A stretch of 64,000 bases of DNA from CAYPLH01 sp964411505 (GTDB lineage: Bacteria > Bacillota > Clostridia > CAYPLH01 > DUMO01). The DNA lies in NCBI GenBank assembly GCA_964411505.1, contig CAYPLH010000010.1, positions 27,570 to 91,569 of the forward strand, read 5' to 3'. Below are positions 45,690 to 54,510 of this stretch, piece by piece. Made by a program: the position numbers and the translations under genes. Within the stretch, counting starts at the first letter, position 1. Every line of letters begins with the position of its first letter. A model generated the notes under the pieces. That model was not told where the DNA came from and did no database searches. It saw nothing but the letters and a program-made list of their open reading frames with translations.

Positions 45690-46062
45690 TATTTCAATTC
45701 TTACTTGTATGATCTATGGAAAATAGTTTTTGAGACATTCCAGACATCAACCATATTGTGACAGGTTGGATTGCGAAGCCGAGCGTGATTATGGAAGCAG
45801 ACAAGCCAGTTATGCTCGGAAGAATGCCCTAAAGCTGAAAACAAAGAACAAAAAAGACTTTGCTACCATGCCCGGCGTAGGTATAGTAACCAAGTCTTTT
45901 TGTTTGTGATGACTTATCTGAATAAAACTACGCCTTCCAGAAGTCAGCATATGAATCTTCACTTCCAAAAAACTAATTCATAGTTAAGCACACATCAACT
46001 CAAATACCCAAACAACTGAAACAGATGTTCAATTATGTGTTTCTAAGTGTAGCGCCTAAAAA
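45690..46062. other. Intergenic region with terminator
   Basis: This 373-bp convergent spacer holds a terminator: AAAAAGACTT (45851-45860) pairs with AAGTCTTTTT (45892-45901), with an imperfect continued stem. Upstream of it a plus-strand stretch at about 45757-45832 can be read without stop as DINHIVTGWIAKPSVI and further, but has no start or ribosome site. It may be a coding relic that I cannot identify. Confidence 0.55.
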
Positions 46063-49000
46063 CTATGAAAAAACTACCCCATTTCCGATTCCAAAGGGCA
46101 ATAATTCATATTTTTCAGTATATCTGTCAAAATCAATGAACGCCCATGGTGAAATAAAGTCTGTTTCCATGATATCCGCTATCCTATTTGGTCCCATAAC
46201 ATTAAACAATGTAGTTGTTGCTCTGACCTTTATTGTGTTGCTGCCTTTCCTCAAACATTTTGAAACTTCAAAGATGTATGGGTTCCAGTATTTAACACCA
46301 ACTTCAGTATCATTTATAAACAATTTTATTGAAGCAGCATTTACATTGTTTATTTTCAAGTATGTTTTTTGTTCTTCGGAACCTGAGTATTCCATGATTG
46401 TAGTATATTCAACCGAACCTGCATAAAAAGGATATCCTGATTCTGTTACATTAAGTGAGTTTAAAGTAATTCTTTTACTCGTTAAAGCAAATTGACAATC
46501 ATCAAAATTCATTATCTGAAAATCACCTAGAATATATACTGATTCCACTTCAGTCGCCTTGTGGTTTTTAAAGTCCTTAACCCTGCTATGACAGTTCGGA
46601 CTTGTAATATTGTTTTCTTTACGCCCACAAAGTACCAGTGTGTTAATTCCTTTTTTAACAAAGCCGGTGATGGGAACTCTTGTAAAATTAATATCCTTCC
46701 AGCTTTTTGAAGGATTGAATGCACCAAGCTCTCCTGGTTGCTTAAGTGGTTTTACTTTATGCCCATTGATAGAAATTGATTCAAGGTTTTCAGCAACTTC
46801 AATAGCTGCAAAAAGCTCTCCGGTCAATTCATCCAAAGCTTCGAATTTGTATTCAACTCTAAAAGGTGTTCCCTCGGGTGCTTTATAAAAATAATTGTGC
46901 CATGCTTTTGCAACGGGTTCATTATCAAGCACTTTTTTTCCATCCAAATAAAGGGTTATATCACCTAGTGGCAAAACATTTTCCTCGCAAATAGAAACCT
47001 TCCAATCATTAAGAATGACTGCTTTATCCAGAGCTACTGATACATCAAATCTTTTACAGGGTGGATTTACATTTGCACAATCGCTGAATGAAACTCCACT
47101 ATCCAGCACTGCCGGTAACTCATCATAACTCCCAAATTTTTTGTCATTCAAAAGCAGAAGGCTGCCCGACGGGAAAAACTTTACACTAAGCACTGCATTA
47201 CCATTGTCGTAAATTGCAGGACATTTATATGTTTTACCCGAAGCAAGATCCATAACAACAAGTTTATCTGCATTTGGGATACGGATGGTGGCGTGTACTT
47301 CTCGTTTTTCATCAGTGTTTGCCAGAAAAATTAAATCGCCATTATCAGTGGTGCGCATATGACATAAAATTTTGTCCGCATCTTTTCCGGTGAATTTGTC
47401 AATGACACTCACCCTTTGATCATATCGTTTATCCAAAATATTTACTGCTTCCTTAACGGTTTTTGCCTTCAATACTCCCTCAGGTAATTCTATATTTTCT
47501 AAGCTGCCATCCACTCTGTCCGGGAAAGTCTGAACAAAAATAACATTTTGGGGACCTGCCTGCTTAGTAAATTCATCAATTAATTCCAATGTATTCTTTT
47601 TTAAAGTACAGCAGGGTGGCACAACAACGGTAGAATAACTGCAAGCTCCAATTATAAGTTTCCCGTTTTCTACCTTTGCATTTGTTTCCATTATTATTTC
47701 ATCACCATAGTGAAAATCCAGTTTGTTAGCCAAAAGCGTTTTTGAAAGCTCTTCAAATGACTTATTATATTTATTATTCTTGATCATTAGATTATTTTCC
47801 CTCTGCAAGGGCGAGTATTCGCACCATGCGCTTCCAATAGGATGCAAAATGAGAATATCAACATTACGCTTCCCTTGAGAAACTGCATAGCTTAACCTTC
47901 CGAGGTAGTCAGAAAACTTTCTTTCGTCCTCCCACCAAGGTTGCTGATAAAAAAGGTTTGCTGGGAAATCACGTTTACGCTCACCTCTCATGGAATAAAG
48001 ACTCAAATGATGATTAACAAAGCTTATTCCCAGTGCAGCCTGCCAATCGGCTATCCACTTTCTATGATAAAAGCTTACATGTTGACCGACACAACCAAAT
48101 ACTTCACAAAAAGCTCGTTCTTTTTCCAGCTGATCAACAACTGAAGTAAGCTGCTTGACCGTAACTACCTGTTCAAGGTGGCGTCCAAGCTTATCTATAC
48201 CTGGCCAGTGCATAAACTCATAATGGGGCATAGCAGATCCTATCCACTGTGTCTGGTAAACTAGGTTATCCTCTGCCATAAAGTGTCCGGTCATTATTAG
48301 ATTGTTCTTTTCACACCAATCATAATATGGTTTTGTAAAACTCTCTATAAACAGTCTTGTCGCGCTGTCATAAAAGTCATATCTTATCTTTTTATAATCA
48401 CCTATATCTAAAAACAGTTCTTCGAGGTTTTCTTCCAATCTATACCCTTTAAGCTTGTAAAAGTATGCGGGCAGGTATTCAGACCATGGAATAACTGGAA
48501 CTTTATAGCGGCTCTTCATTAGATAGCAAGGCTCATCGGTAAACATTCCGGGGATTTCTTTCCCAAAAAACTCTCCACAAGACTTCTTATACCTCTCATG
48601 TGTACATTCTATGAATGCCTTTACAGCTTCAGGATTCATCAAATCTACATAAGATGCACCATTAAACCACACCTCACCAAGTGGAGAAATTCGCTTACAT
48701 ATAAAATATTGTTCCCCGCCATGTTCCACTTTGCGAAGCACCGTATCATCCTCTGTAATTTGCGGCTCTTCTAATAGTACGAGGGCTCGACTTCTGAACG
48801 CTTCGTCCATTTCAGGCACTTCGCCGCCTGCAAAACCTGATGGCCATTTATCCTCATCGTACAGCCACGCATAGGTACCTGTTTTCCCAGCTTCTATAGC
48901 ACATGTACGGATCATCTCCATCCATTCTTCGGACAGGTAACCTGTTACAAGTCCGACACGGGAATGCATAAAATAACTTCCCCAGCCTTTTTCAGACATT

Positions 49001-49107
49001 TCATTTATCTGTCTTTTCAGTTCCCCACTATCAAATTTATCATTCCAGCTCCAAAAAGGCGCAGGACGATATAATGCTGGAGGATTTAAAAATTTTTCTT
49101 TTTCCAT
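46063..49107 (-). CDS. GH106-like glycosyl hydrolase, putative alpha-L-rhamnosidase
   Basis: This 1014-residue protein resembles the GH106/rhamnosidase-related family, which cleaves alpha-L-rhamnosyl linkages in pectin side chains. The opening is YRPAPFWSWNDKFDSGEL, followed by MHSRVGLVTGYLSEEWM, with a probable active-site Asp/Glu in WLYDEDKWPSG and MFTDEPCYL. The N-terminal TIM-barrel (about 1-420) is followed by beta-sandwich sugar-binding domains. There is no signal peptide, so it works in the cytoplasm. The start follows GGAGG at 11 nt. It is the last gene of the minus-strand catabolic series, 307 bp after rhaB. Confidence 0.85.
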   Translation of the reverse strand: MEKEKFLNPPALYRPAPFWSWNDKFDSGELKRQINEMSEKGWGSYFMHSRVGLVTGYLSEEWMEMIRTCAIEAGKTGTYAWLYDEDKWPSGFAGGEVPEMDEAFRSRALVLLEEPQITEDDTVLRKVEHGGEQYFICKRISPLGEVWFNGASYVDLMNPEAVKAFIECTHERYKKSCGEFFGKEIPGMFTDEPCYLMKSRYKVPVIPWSEYLPAYFYKLKGYRLEENLEELFLDIGDYKKIRYDFYDSATRLFIESFTKPYYDWCEKNNLIMTGHFMAEDNLVYQTQWIGSAMPHYEFMHWPGIDKLGRHLEQVVTVKQLTSVVDQLEKERAFCEVFGCVGQHVSFYHRKWIADWQAALGISFVNHHLSLYSMRGERKRDFPANLFYQQPWWEDERKFSDYLGRLSYAVSQGKRNVDILILHPIGSAWCEYSPLQRENNLMIKNNKYNKSFEELSKTLLANKLDFHYGDEIIMETNAKVENGKLIIGACSYSTVVVPPCCTLKKNTLELIDEFTKQAGPQNVIFVQTFPDRVDGSLENIELPEGVLKAKTVKEAVNILDKRYDQRVSVIDKFTGKDADKILCHMRTTDNGDLIFLANTDEKREVHATIRIPNADKLVVMDLASGKTYKCPAIYDNGNAVLSVKFFPSGSLLLLNDKKFGSYDELPAVLDSGVSFSDCANVNPPCKRFDVSVALDKAVILNDWKVSICEENVLPLGDITLYLDGKKVLDNEPVAKAWHNYFYKAPEGTPFRVEYKFEALDELTGELFAAIEVAENLESISINGHKVKPLKQPGELGAFNPSKSWKDINFTRVPITGFVKKGINTLVLCGRKENNITSPNCHSRVKDFKNHKATEVESVYILGDFQIMNFDDCQFALTSKRITLNSLNVTESGYPFYAGSVEYTTIMEYSGSEEQKTYLKINNVNAASIKLFINDTEVGVKYWNPYIFEVSKCLRKGSNTIKVRATTTLFNVMGPNRIADIMETDFISPWAFIDFDRYTEKYELLPFGIGNGVVFS

Positions 49108-49152
49108 TATTGATTTCGCCTCCTCATAGATTCTATATAGTTTTAATAAATA

Positions 49153-49257
49153 TTATAGCTGATGCTTTCCTGGGATAAGGCTAACCTTATCGGTATCAAC
49201 TCCAAACCCAGCATAAACCTCCCTAGCTTGTTCATAGTCCCTCTCTATTGCCTCCGG
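49153..49257 (-). pseudogene. Possible relic of L-rhamnose isomerase gene
   Basis: Within the 307-bp gap between rhaB and the GH106-like gene, a minus-strand frame bounded by stops (49153-49257) reads ERDYEQAREVYAGFGVDTDK. This matches the start of L-rhamnose isomerases (Y-E-x-A-K-x-Y-x-x-x-G-V-D-T-D/E), but is cut short by SLIPGKHQL and a stop, before the expected HCWQGDDV. A second open stretch just upstream (about 49340-49410) ends IAEWIQANLKWH and is not recognised. No intact isomerase gene is seen in the window. Confidence 0.45.
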
Positions 49258-49414
49258 TCATACCTATACATATATTTCAACCCTTTTACCTTTAATAGTC
49301 TATACAGGATACGCCATAGTTGTCATTAGTGCCATTTCAGATTGGCTTGTATCCATTCTGCTATATTATACATAGCATCCCTGTCATTTTTGACTACTAT
49401 TGCGTATAGAATTC

Positions 49415-50884
49415 CTACCGGATTGCTTTCCGGAATTTGCCATAAGCATCTTCCCATTCTTCAGTTTCGGATGGTAGATATTCGCCCGGCACAAAAGATC
49501 TTGCGATTAGCTTTCTTGCCTCATTAATATCTGATAATTCGCCTAATGCTATAAGCTGACAAATCAGGTTACCAGCTGCAGTAGCTTCAACTGGTCCTGT
49601 AACAACAGGTCGTCCTAATGCATTGGCAGTAAATCTGTTAAGAAGTAAATTCTTGCAGCCTCCGCCTACTATGTGAAGTACAGGTATTTTATATCCTAAT
49701 ATATCCTCCAGCCCTTCCATTGTCATCCTGTATTTATAAGCGAGACTTTCCATAATACACCTGACAATTTCACCTTTTCCTTCCGGAATCGGCTGTCCTG
49801 TTTTTTCACAATATTGTATTATCTTTTCAGGCATATTTCCAGGGCTATAAAATAAATCATCATCTGGATCAATAAAGCATTTAAATGGTTCACATAATTC
49901 AGCCATTGACTCAAGTTCATCAAAAGAGAGCTTTTCCCCGGTTTTGTCCCAAGTTCTTTTGCATTCTTGAAAAATCCACAGACCCATTATGTTTTTCAGC
50001 AGTCTTATCGTATTTCCGAACCCACCTTCATTAGTATATTCTAGCCTAAAGGATTTTTCATTTATTAATGGAGCCGAAACTTCCGTTCCGAGTAATGACC
50101 ACGTTCCACTACTAAGATAAGCATATTTTCCATTAATGGATGGTACCGCCATAACTGCACTTGCGGTATCATGTTCTGCAACTGAGACAACAGGTATCTC
50201 ATTAATTACCAATTCCTCACATAAGAGTTTGCTTATTGTTCCCATGATCTGACCTGGTTGCATAATGTCCGTTAAAATATCAAAAGGTAGTCCTATTTTT
50301 CCAAGAAGCTCTTCATCCCAGCTACCACTTTTTGCATTTAGCATCTGAGATGTACTGGCAATCGAATACTCTGTTTTTTTAATACCAGTAAGAAAATAGT
50401 TCAATAGATCCGGCATAAAAAGTAATGTCCTTGCTTCATCGAGAATATGCGCATTCCCTAACTTCAAGGCTAAAAGCTGATAAATTGTATTAAATTTAGT
50501 GAACTGAATTCCTGTGCATTTGTAAATTTCTTCTTTAGTAACAAGTTTAAAAGCTTCCTGTAACATATTAGAAGTCCTGTCATCCCTGTAGTGAACAGGA
50601 TTTCCCAGTAGCTCACCCTTTGAGCCAAGTAAGCCAAAATCAACACCCCAGGTATCAGTTCCGATTGAAGCTATTTCTATATTTTCACCATGCCTTAACT
50701 TAAGAATACCCTGTTTCATATCATAAAATAATCTTAAGACATCCCAATATAGTGTACCATTAACCATCACAGGATCATTTGAAAATCTGTGTACCTCACA
50801 AAGCTTCAATCTGTTTCCATCATATTTTCCAAGTATAGCCCTACCGCTGCTAGCTCCATAGTCAAAAGCCAGTAGATTAAGCAT
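49415..50884 (-). CDS. rhaB: Rhamnulokinase
   Basis: This 489-residue FGGY-family kinase phosphorylates L-rhamnulose at O1 with ATP. The N-terminal FDYGASSGRAILG and EVHRFSND are typical of RhaB, WGVDFGLL marks the sugar site, and GTWSLLG and IVGGGCKN mark the ATP site in the second domain. Length is normal. ATG 50884 has AGGAGG 7 nt upstream, which rules out 50911. It lies in the series of minus-strand genes behind the 2-oxoacid dehydrogenase genes. Its product would feed the class II aldolase at 40519, encoded 8 kb downstream. Confidence 0.93.
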   Translation of the reverse strand: MLNLLAFDYGASSGRAILGKYDGNRLKLCEVHRFSNDPVMVNGTLYWDVLRLFYDMKQGILKLRHGENIEIASIGTDTWGVDFGLLGSKGELLGNPVHYRDDRTSNMLQEAFKLVTKEEIYKCTGIQFTKFNTIYQLLALKLGNAHILDEARTLLFMPDLLNYFLTGIKKTEYSIASTSQMLNAKSGSWDEELLGKIGLPFDILTDIMQPGQIMGTISKLLCEELVINEIPVVSVAEHDTASAVMAVPSINGKYAYLSSGTWSLLGTEVSAPLINEKSFRLEYTNEGGFGNTIRLLKNIMGLWIFQECKRTWDKTGEKLSFDELESMAELCEPFKCFIDPDDDLFYSPGNMPEKIIQYCEKTGQPIPEGKGEIVRCIMESLAYKYRMTMEGLEDILGYKIPVLHIVGGGCKNLLLNRFTANALGRPVVTGPVEATAAGNLICQLIALGELSDINEARKLIARSFVPGEYLPSETEEWEDAYGKFRKAIR

Positions 50885-50991
50885 AAAACAACCTCCTAGA
50901 AACAATAACATATCTTATACTATTATCTAATTACTACAAAGAAACATCTTAACTAACCATTTAAAAAGTTACTGTTCAGCCCCCTACGCAT

Positions 50992-51040
50992 TGAGATATA
51001 ACTTTCGCAATAGCGGAAACTGCGCTTCATTTGCAAGAGC
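50992..51040. repeat. Family C repeat, fragment
   Basis: TGAGATATAACTTTCGCAAT at 50992-51011 is nearly identical to 62582-62601, then diverges. It lies in the 296-bp gap between the PHP gene and rhaB, where I see no other gene. Confidence 0.55.
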
Positions 51041-51180
51041 TGTAACTTTAAAAAACCAGCACTTAAAAAATGTTTGCGATATTTCTAATAACTGCATGAA
51101 TGCCGACGAATCAATATTTGACTAGCAATAGTAAAATTTGTGTTGGTTCTCATTTTTCATACACTTTCCAATGCCAAACT

Positions 51181-52545
51181 TTACCAGTCGTTATTCTTTT
51201 TTAGTCCTATATCCTTATAAACTTTAATTCGCTTATTTATATCAGGATACCTTCTTACAGTATCTTCGGAAAACATAGCTGACGCCTTTTCCCTTGTTCC
51301 CGCTTTCTCATGACCAATTAGAGCCCATGTTGAATCCCAGAGGTTATCAAACTCACTGCTTCTCATTTTAGTGCACACAAAGGGTTGTCTGGGGGAATTT
51401 ATGTCTTCTCCGCTTATTTGGAAGAAATTGTACTTGTGGCAAAGGGATTTAACTCTTCGCAACTGCAAAAGGGTGTTTCTTGAGGGCATATAGGTAACTG
51501 CATTAAAGCTAAGCTCTTTTAGCACCTCAAAAAGCAGTTCTATATAATCATCTTCAAACTTTTGTGCCTTTTTATCCCCGGTTACCGAGTTTTCTACATC
51601 ACCAAGATATGCATACGCCAAAACAGCCCCTGTTTCGCTGCCCAGTGAAACAACAGCTTCCACATCAGGACATTCTTTATCAGCATTTACATAGAATTTT
51701 GAAACAAATTCACCTTTTAATGCACCCAAAAGGTCATATTCATAAAACTCATTATTTTTGTCTTCGAGGTATTTTCTATTGGATGATGTAATTTTTATAT
51801 GTAATTTGTTCTCTAAAAAATCAATAACCGGATGCCCCTTTGGAAACCTTTCAACTATCTTACCAGCTAGCGCAAATAACAAATGCCGCTCTGTAATGCT
51901 TCCACCTTCACAGGATTTTGATAATGGAATAACATCTTCATCAAAATCAAGATTCATATCAAATTGTCTGATTACTTCATTTATCTTATTCATCATTTTT
52001 TTATTGCGCAAATTTCTTTCTATTCTTAAAGGCTCAAAAAACTTATCTACTCTATCTATCTGAGTATGAGGAATTCCGTGGAGAGCGACATATGCAATTG
52101 ACGGCTGATCAGGATTATTTATAAATTTCCCTTTAAGCTGGGTTTTTGAAAAATCCGCCCTGCACTCTATCCCTATAGTAGATGCAATTCCAATTATGTT
52201 AGCAGCCTCTATAAATTCACGTGCACCTGCCATTGAGTCATGATCCATTATGCCTGCAGTTTTAAGCCCAGAATTATATGCTATCCACACAGCTTTTGAT
52301 GGAGAATATGGAGAAAAGGAGTAGAAGGTATGTATATGATTGTTTATGTCTCCTCTTTTCACAAACTCTTGATTGTTTTCATCGGCATCAAAAAAATTAG
52401 CTCTTTCTTCTATTCCTCCATCCTTCACAAGTTCCTGATAGTCTTTCTTCGCAATACACTCTTTGAGTTTCCTAAGGTAATTAAGTCGGACACTCACCTT
52501 TTCATTATTCAATCCCTGAATGTATTCAACACACTTTTTATCCAT
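51181..52545 (-). CDS. PHP domain protein in catabolic cluster
   Basis: This 454-residue protein has a PHP-type metallohydrolase core starting about residue 65 with GDINNHIHTFYSFSPYSPSKA, then MDHDSMAGA, GIECRADF and a late histidine-containing region (FQISGEDINSPRQPF). The N-terminal 60 residues are helical. PHP enzymes hydrolyse phosphoesters, and this longer type is found with sugar genes but has no known reaction that I can name. The start follows GGAGG at 4 nt. It sits between the SDR gene and rhaB, which suggests a sugar-phosphate substrate. Confidence 0.8.
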   Translation of the reverse strand: MDKKCVEYIQGLNNEKVSVRLNYLRKLKECIAKKDYQELVKDGGIEERANFFDADENNQEFVKRGDINNHIHTFYSFSPYSPSKAVWIAYNSGLKTAGIMDHDSMAGAREFIEAANIIGIASTIGIECRADFSKTQLKGKFINNPDQPSIAYVALHGIPHTQIDRVDKFFEPLRIERNLRNKKMMNKINEVIRQFDMNLDFDEDVIPLSKSCEGGSITERHLLFALAGKIVERFPKGHPVIDFLENKLHIKITSSNRKYLEDKNNEFYEYDLLGALKGEFVSKFYVNADKECPDVEAVVSLGSETGAVLAYAYLGDVENSVTGDKKAQKFEDDYIELLFEVLKELSFNAVTYMPSRNTLLQLRRVKSLCHKYNFFQISGEDINSPRQPFVCTKMRSSEFDNLWDSTWALIGHEKAGTREKASAMFSEDTVRRYPDINKRIKVYKDIGLKKNNDW

Positions 52546-52734
52546 ATAACCTCCAAAGTACCCTATTTACCAACCTGCCAGCCAACAACTAACGACTAAC
52601 ATTAGCTCACCTGCTCATCTAACTTTTTTCAAGCATTTTACTTGCAGCTTTATAGTCAATAATTAATGCTTACATCCTGAACCACTGATTACTAACGACC
52701 AAATGACTGACAACTTACGATGGGTACACATAGT

Positions 52735-53514
52735 TTACCTCATTTCTTGGCCACCAGTTACATTTATAGCCTGTCCAGTCATATAGCTTGACTGATCAGA
52801 AGCTAAAAATACCATAGCATTAGCAATATCCTCATATTGACAACTTCTTTTTAATGGAACTTGATTTAAGTACTTTTGCCTGACTTCTGCCTCGGTTATC
52901 CCCTGATTTTTTGCATACTGACCAAATAAGCTATTTACCCAAAGAGGTGAATCAAGAAGATTTCCCGGACATATGGCATTAACACGTATATTAAATTCAG
53001 CAAGCTCCAATGCTAGGCTCTGTGTAAGACCAATACCACCAAACTTTGAGGACGCATAAGCTGAATTTTTATATGATCCTTTTTTACCTGATTTACTGTT
53101 TATCTGAATAATACACCCTGATTTATTTGGAATCATGACTTTTGCAGCAGCTTTTGCACATATAAAATATCCAAGTAAATTTACTTCTAATACCCTTTTC
53201 CATTCCTCCACAGAAAATACTGTCAAAGGTTTTGCAATAAGAATACCGGCATTTGATACGAGTAGATCCAGCTTGCCAAATTTGCCAACAGCAGTATCCA
53301 CCATATTCTGAACCTGCTCTTCATTGCATACATCAACTTTAACCGCAACGCCATTTACAAGGCTACCAGCCACCCTTTTTGCAGCATCATAATTAATATC
53401 AGCCACCATTACACTGCAGCCTTCCATATTCAGCCTCTTTGCCAAAGCTTCACCAAGACCTTGACCACCACCTGTTATTATAGCTACTTTATCTTTTAAA
53501 ACTCCTATATGCAT
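52735..53514 (-). CDS. SDR family dehydrogenase, sorbitol-6-phosphate 2-dehydrogenase-like
   Basis: This 259-residue short-chain dehydrogenase has the cofactor loop TGGGQGLGEALA (about 14-25), NAG at 88-90, and catalytic Ser (about 140) with Tyr153 and Lys157 in YASSK. It is strikingly similar to SrlD (sorbitol-6-phosphate to fructose-6-phosphate), sharing IIQINSKSGK, KFGGIGLTQSLALELAE and the ending TGQAINVTGGQEM. ATG 53514 follows AGGAGG at 7 nt. The presence of an L-sorbose-1-phosphate reductase-like gene at 60325 fits a hexitol-phosphate intermediate. Confidence 0.88.
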   Translation of the reverse strand: MHIGVLKDKVAIITGGGQGLGEALAKRLNMEGCSVMVADINYDAAKRVAGSLVNGVAVKVDVCNEEQVQNMVDTAVGKFGKLDLLVSNAGILIAKPLTVFSVEEWKRVLEVNLLGYFICAKAAAKVMIPNKSGCIIQINSKSGKKGSYKNSAYASSKFGGIGLTQSLALELAEFNIRVNAICPGNLLDSPLWVNSLFGQYAKNQGITEAEVRQKYLNQVPLKRSCQYEDIANAMVFLASDQSSYMTGQAINVTGGQEMR

Positions 53515-53552
53515 ACTTTTTCCTCCTGTTAAATTAAGCAAATCTCATACTA

Positions 53553-53620
53553 CGATTATAACCTAGAAAGTCACAAAGTGACCTTTTGCTGCAATGCATC
53601 CATGCATTGCTTGGAAAAAC
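53553..53620. repeat. Family A repeat copy
   Basis: GATTATAACCTAGAAAGTCA (from 53554) with CAAAGTGACC and TGCTGCAATGCATCCATGCA matches the reverse complement of the 6238-6333 element. It stands between the DeoR and SDR genes of the catabolic series. Confidence 0.7.
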
Positions 53621-53686
53621 CTAGGGTTCATGGTCACAAAGTAAGCAACGCTTTTACTACCAGTTTTCCTTTAAAAGGCTGGTTAA

Positions 53687-54451
53687 TTATATTACTTCTA
53701 CATTGTTGTTTTTAGCTTGTTCCACAATCTCGTCAGGAAGCTTACTCTCACATACCCAGATGTCAATATTCTTAAGAGTGGTGTATGTGAAAGCCAGATT
53801 TTTATTAATTTTACTTGAGTCCATTAGCATTATTATCTTATGTGCACGTTCAATGACTTTTCGTTTTAGTTCACATTCATATAAGTTAGCAACAGTAAAG
53901 CCACTTTCTAGCGAAAAGCCTGACGCAGACATAAAAGCGAGGTCGATATTGATTGTATCAATCAATGAAACAGCACTTGGTCCTGACATTGATAGTGTGT
54001 TTCTATTCACAAGTCCACCAACAGTAATAACCGATATACTTGATTTTTTAATAAGCTCCAGTGAAGTATTTGCTCCACTTGTGAAAATCGAAAATCTCTC
54101 ATCTGGAAGAATTTTTGCAAGGCACATAATAGTACTTCCGGCGTCAAAATACATAGATCTTCCAGCCTCAACAAGTGAAACGGCTTTTTCTGCTATTTTG
54201 AGCTTAGCATCAACATTTTTTGAAGACCTTCTGGAAAACTCATCCTCTTCACCGGTAATTTCCAGAACCTTTTTTGAACTGACAGCACCACCATAAGTCC
54301 TTACCAGATGTCCTGAATTTTCAAGACTTATAAGATCTCTTCTAAGTGTCATTGCAGAGACTTCCGGAAACAATTCCACAAGCTGCTGAAGCTGAACTTC
54401 GCCCTTTTGTTCAAGTAATAGAATAATTTTCTGCTGTCTATTATTAATCAA
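53687..54451 (-). CDS. DeoR/GlpR family transcriptional regulator
   Basis: This 254-residue regulator has an N-terminal winged helix-turn-helix (about 1-57, with VSAMTLRRDLISLENSG and LVRTYGGAV) and a C-terminal DeoRC sugar-phosphate sensor with DAGST, FTSGANTS, VGGLVNRNTLSMSG and MDSSK. It normally represses sugar-catabolic genes until a phosphorylated sugar binds. The TTG start at 54451 has GGAGAG 6 nt upstream. It is 59 bp after the E1 gene and likely controls this cluster and the divergent dehydrogenase. Confidence 0.94.
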   Translation of the reverse strand: MINNRQQKIILLLEQKGEVQLQQLVELFPEVSAMTLRRDLISLENSGHLVRTYGGAVSSKKVLEITGEEDEFSRRSSKNVDAKLKIAEKAVSLVEAGRSMYFDAGSTIMCLAKILPDERFSIFTSGANTSLELIKKSSISVITVGGLVNRNTLSMSGPSAVSLIDTINIDLAFMSASGFSLESGFTVANLYECELKRKVIERAHKIIMLMDSSKINKNLAFTYTTLKNIDIWVCESKLPDEIVEQAKNNNVEVI

Positions 54452-54510
54452 AAATCACTCTCCAATCACTTTTGTGTTAAGCGCACATCCTCTGTTCTTT
54501 ACTCCACCTT

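Noticed and set aside
53703..54296. Long open frame opposite the DeoR regulator gene
   Set aside because: It is a shadow of the regulator frame; there is no ribosome site or recognisable domain.
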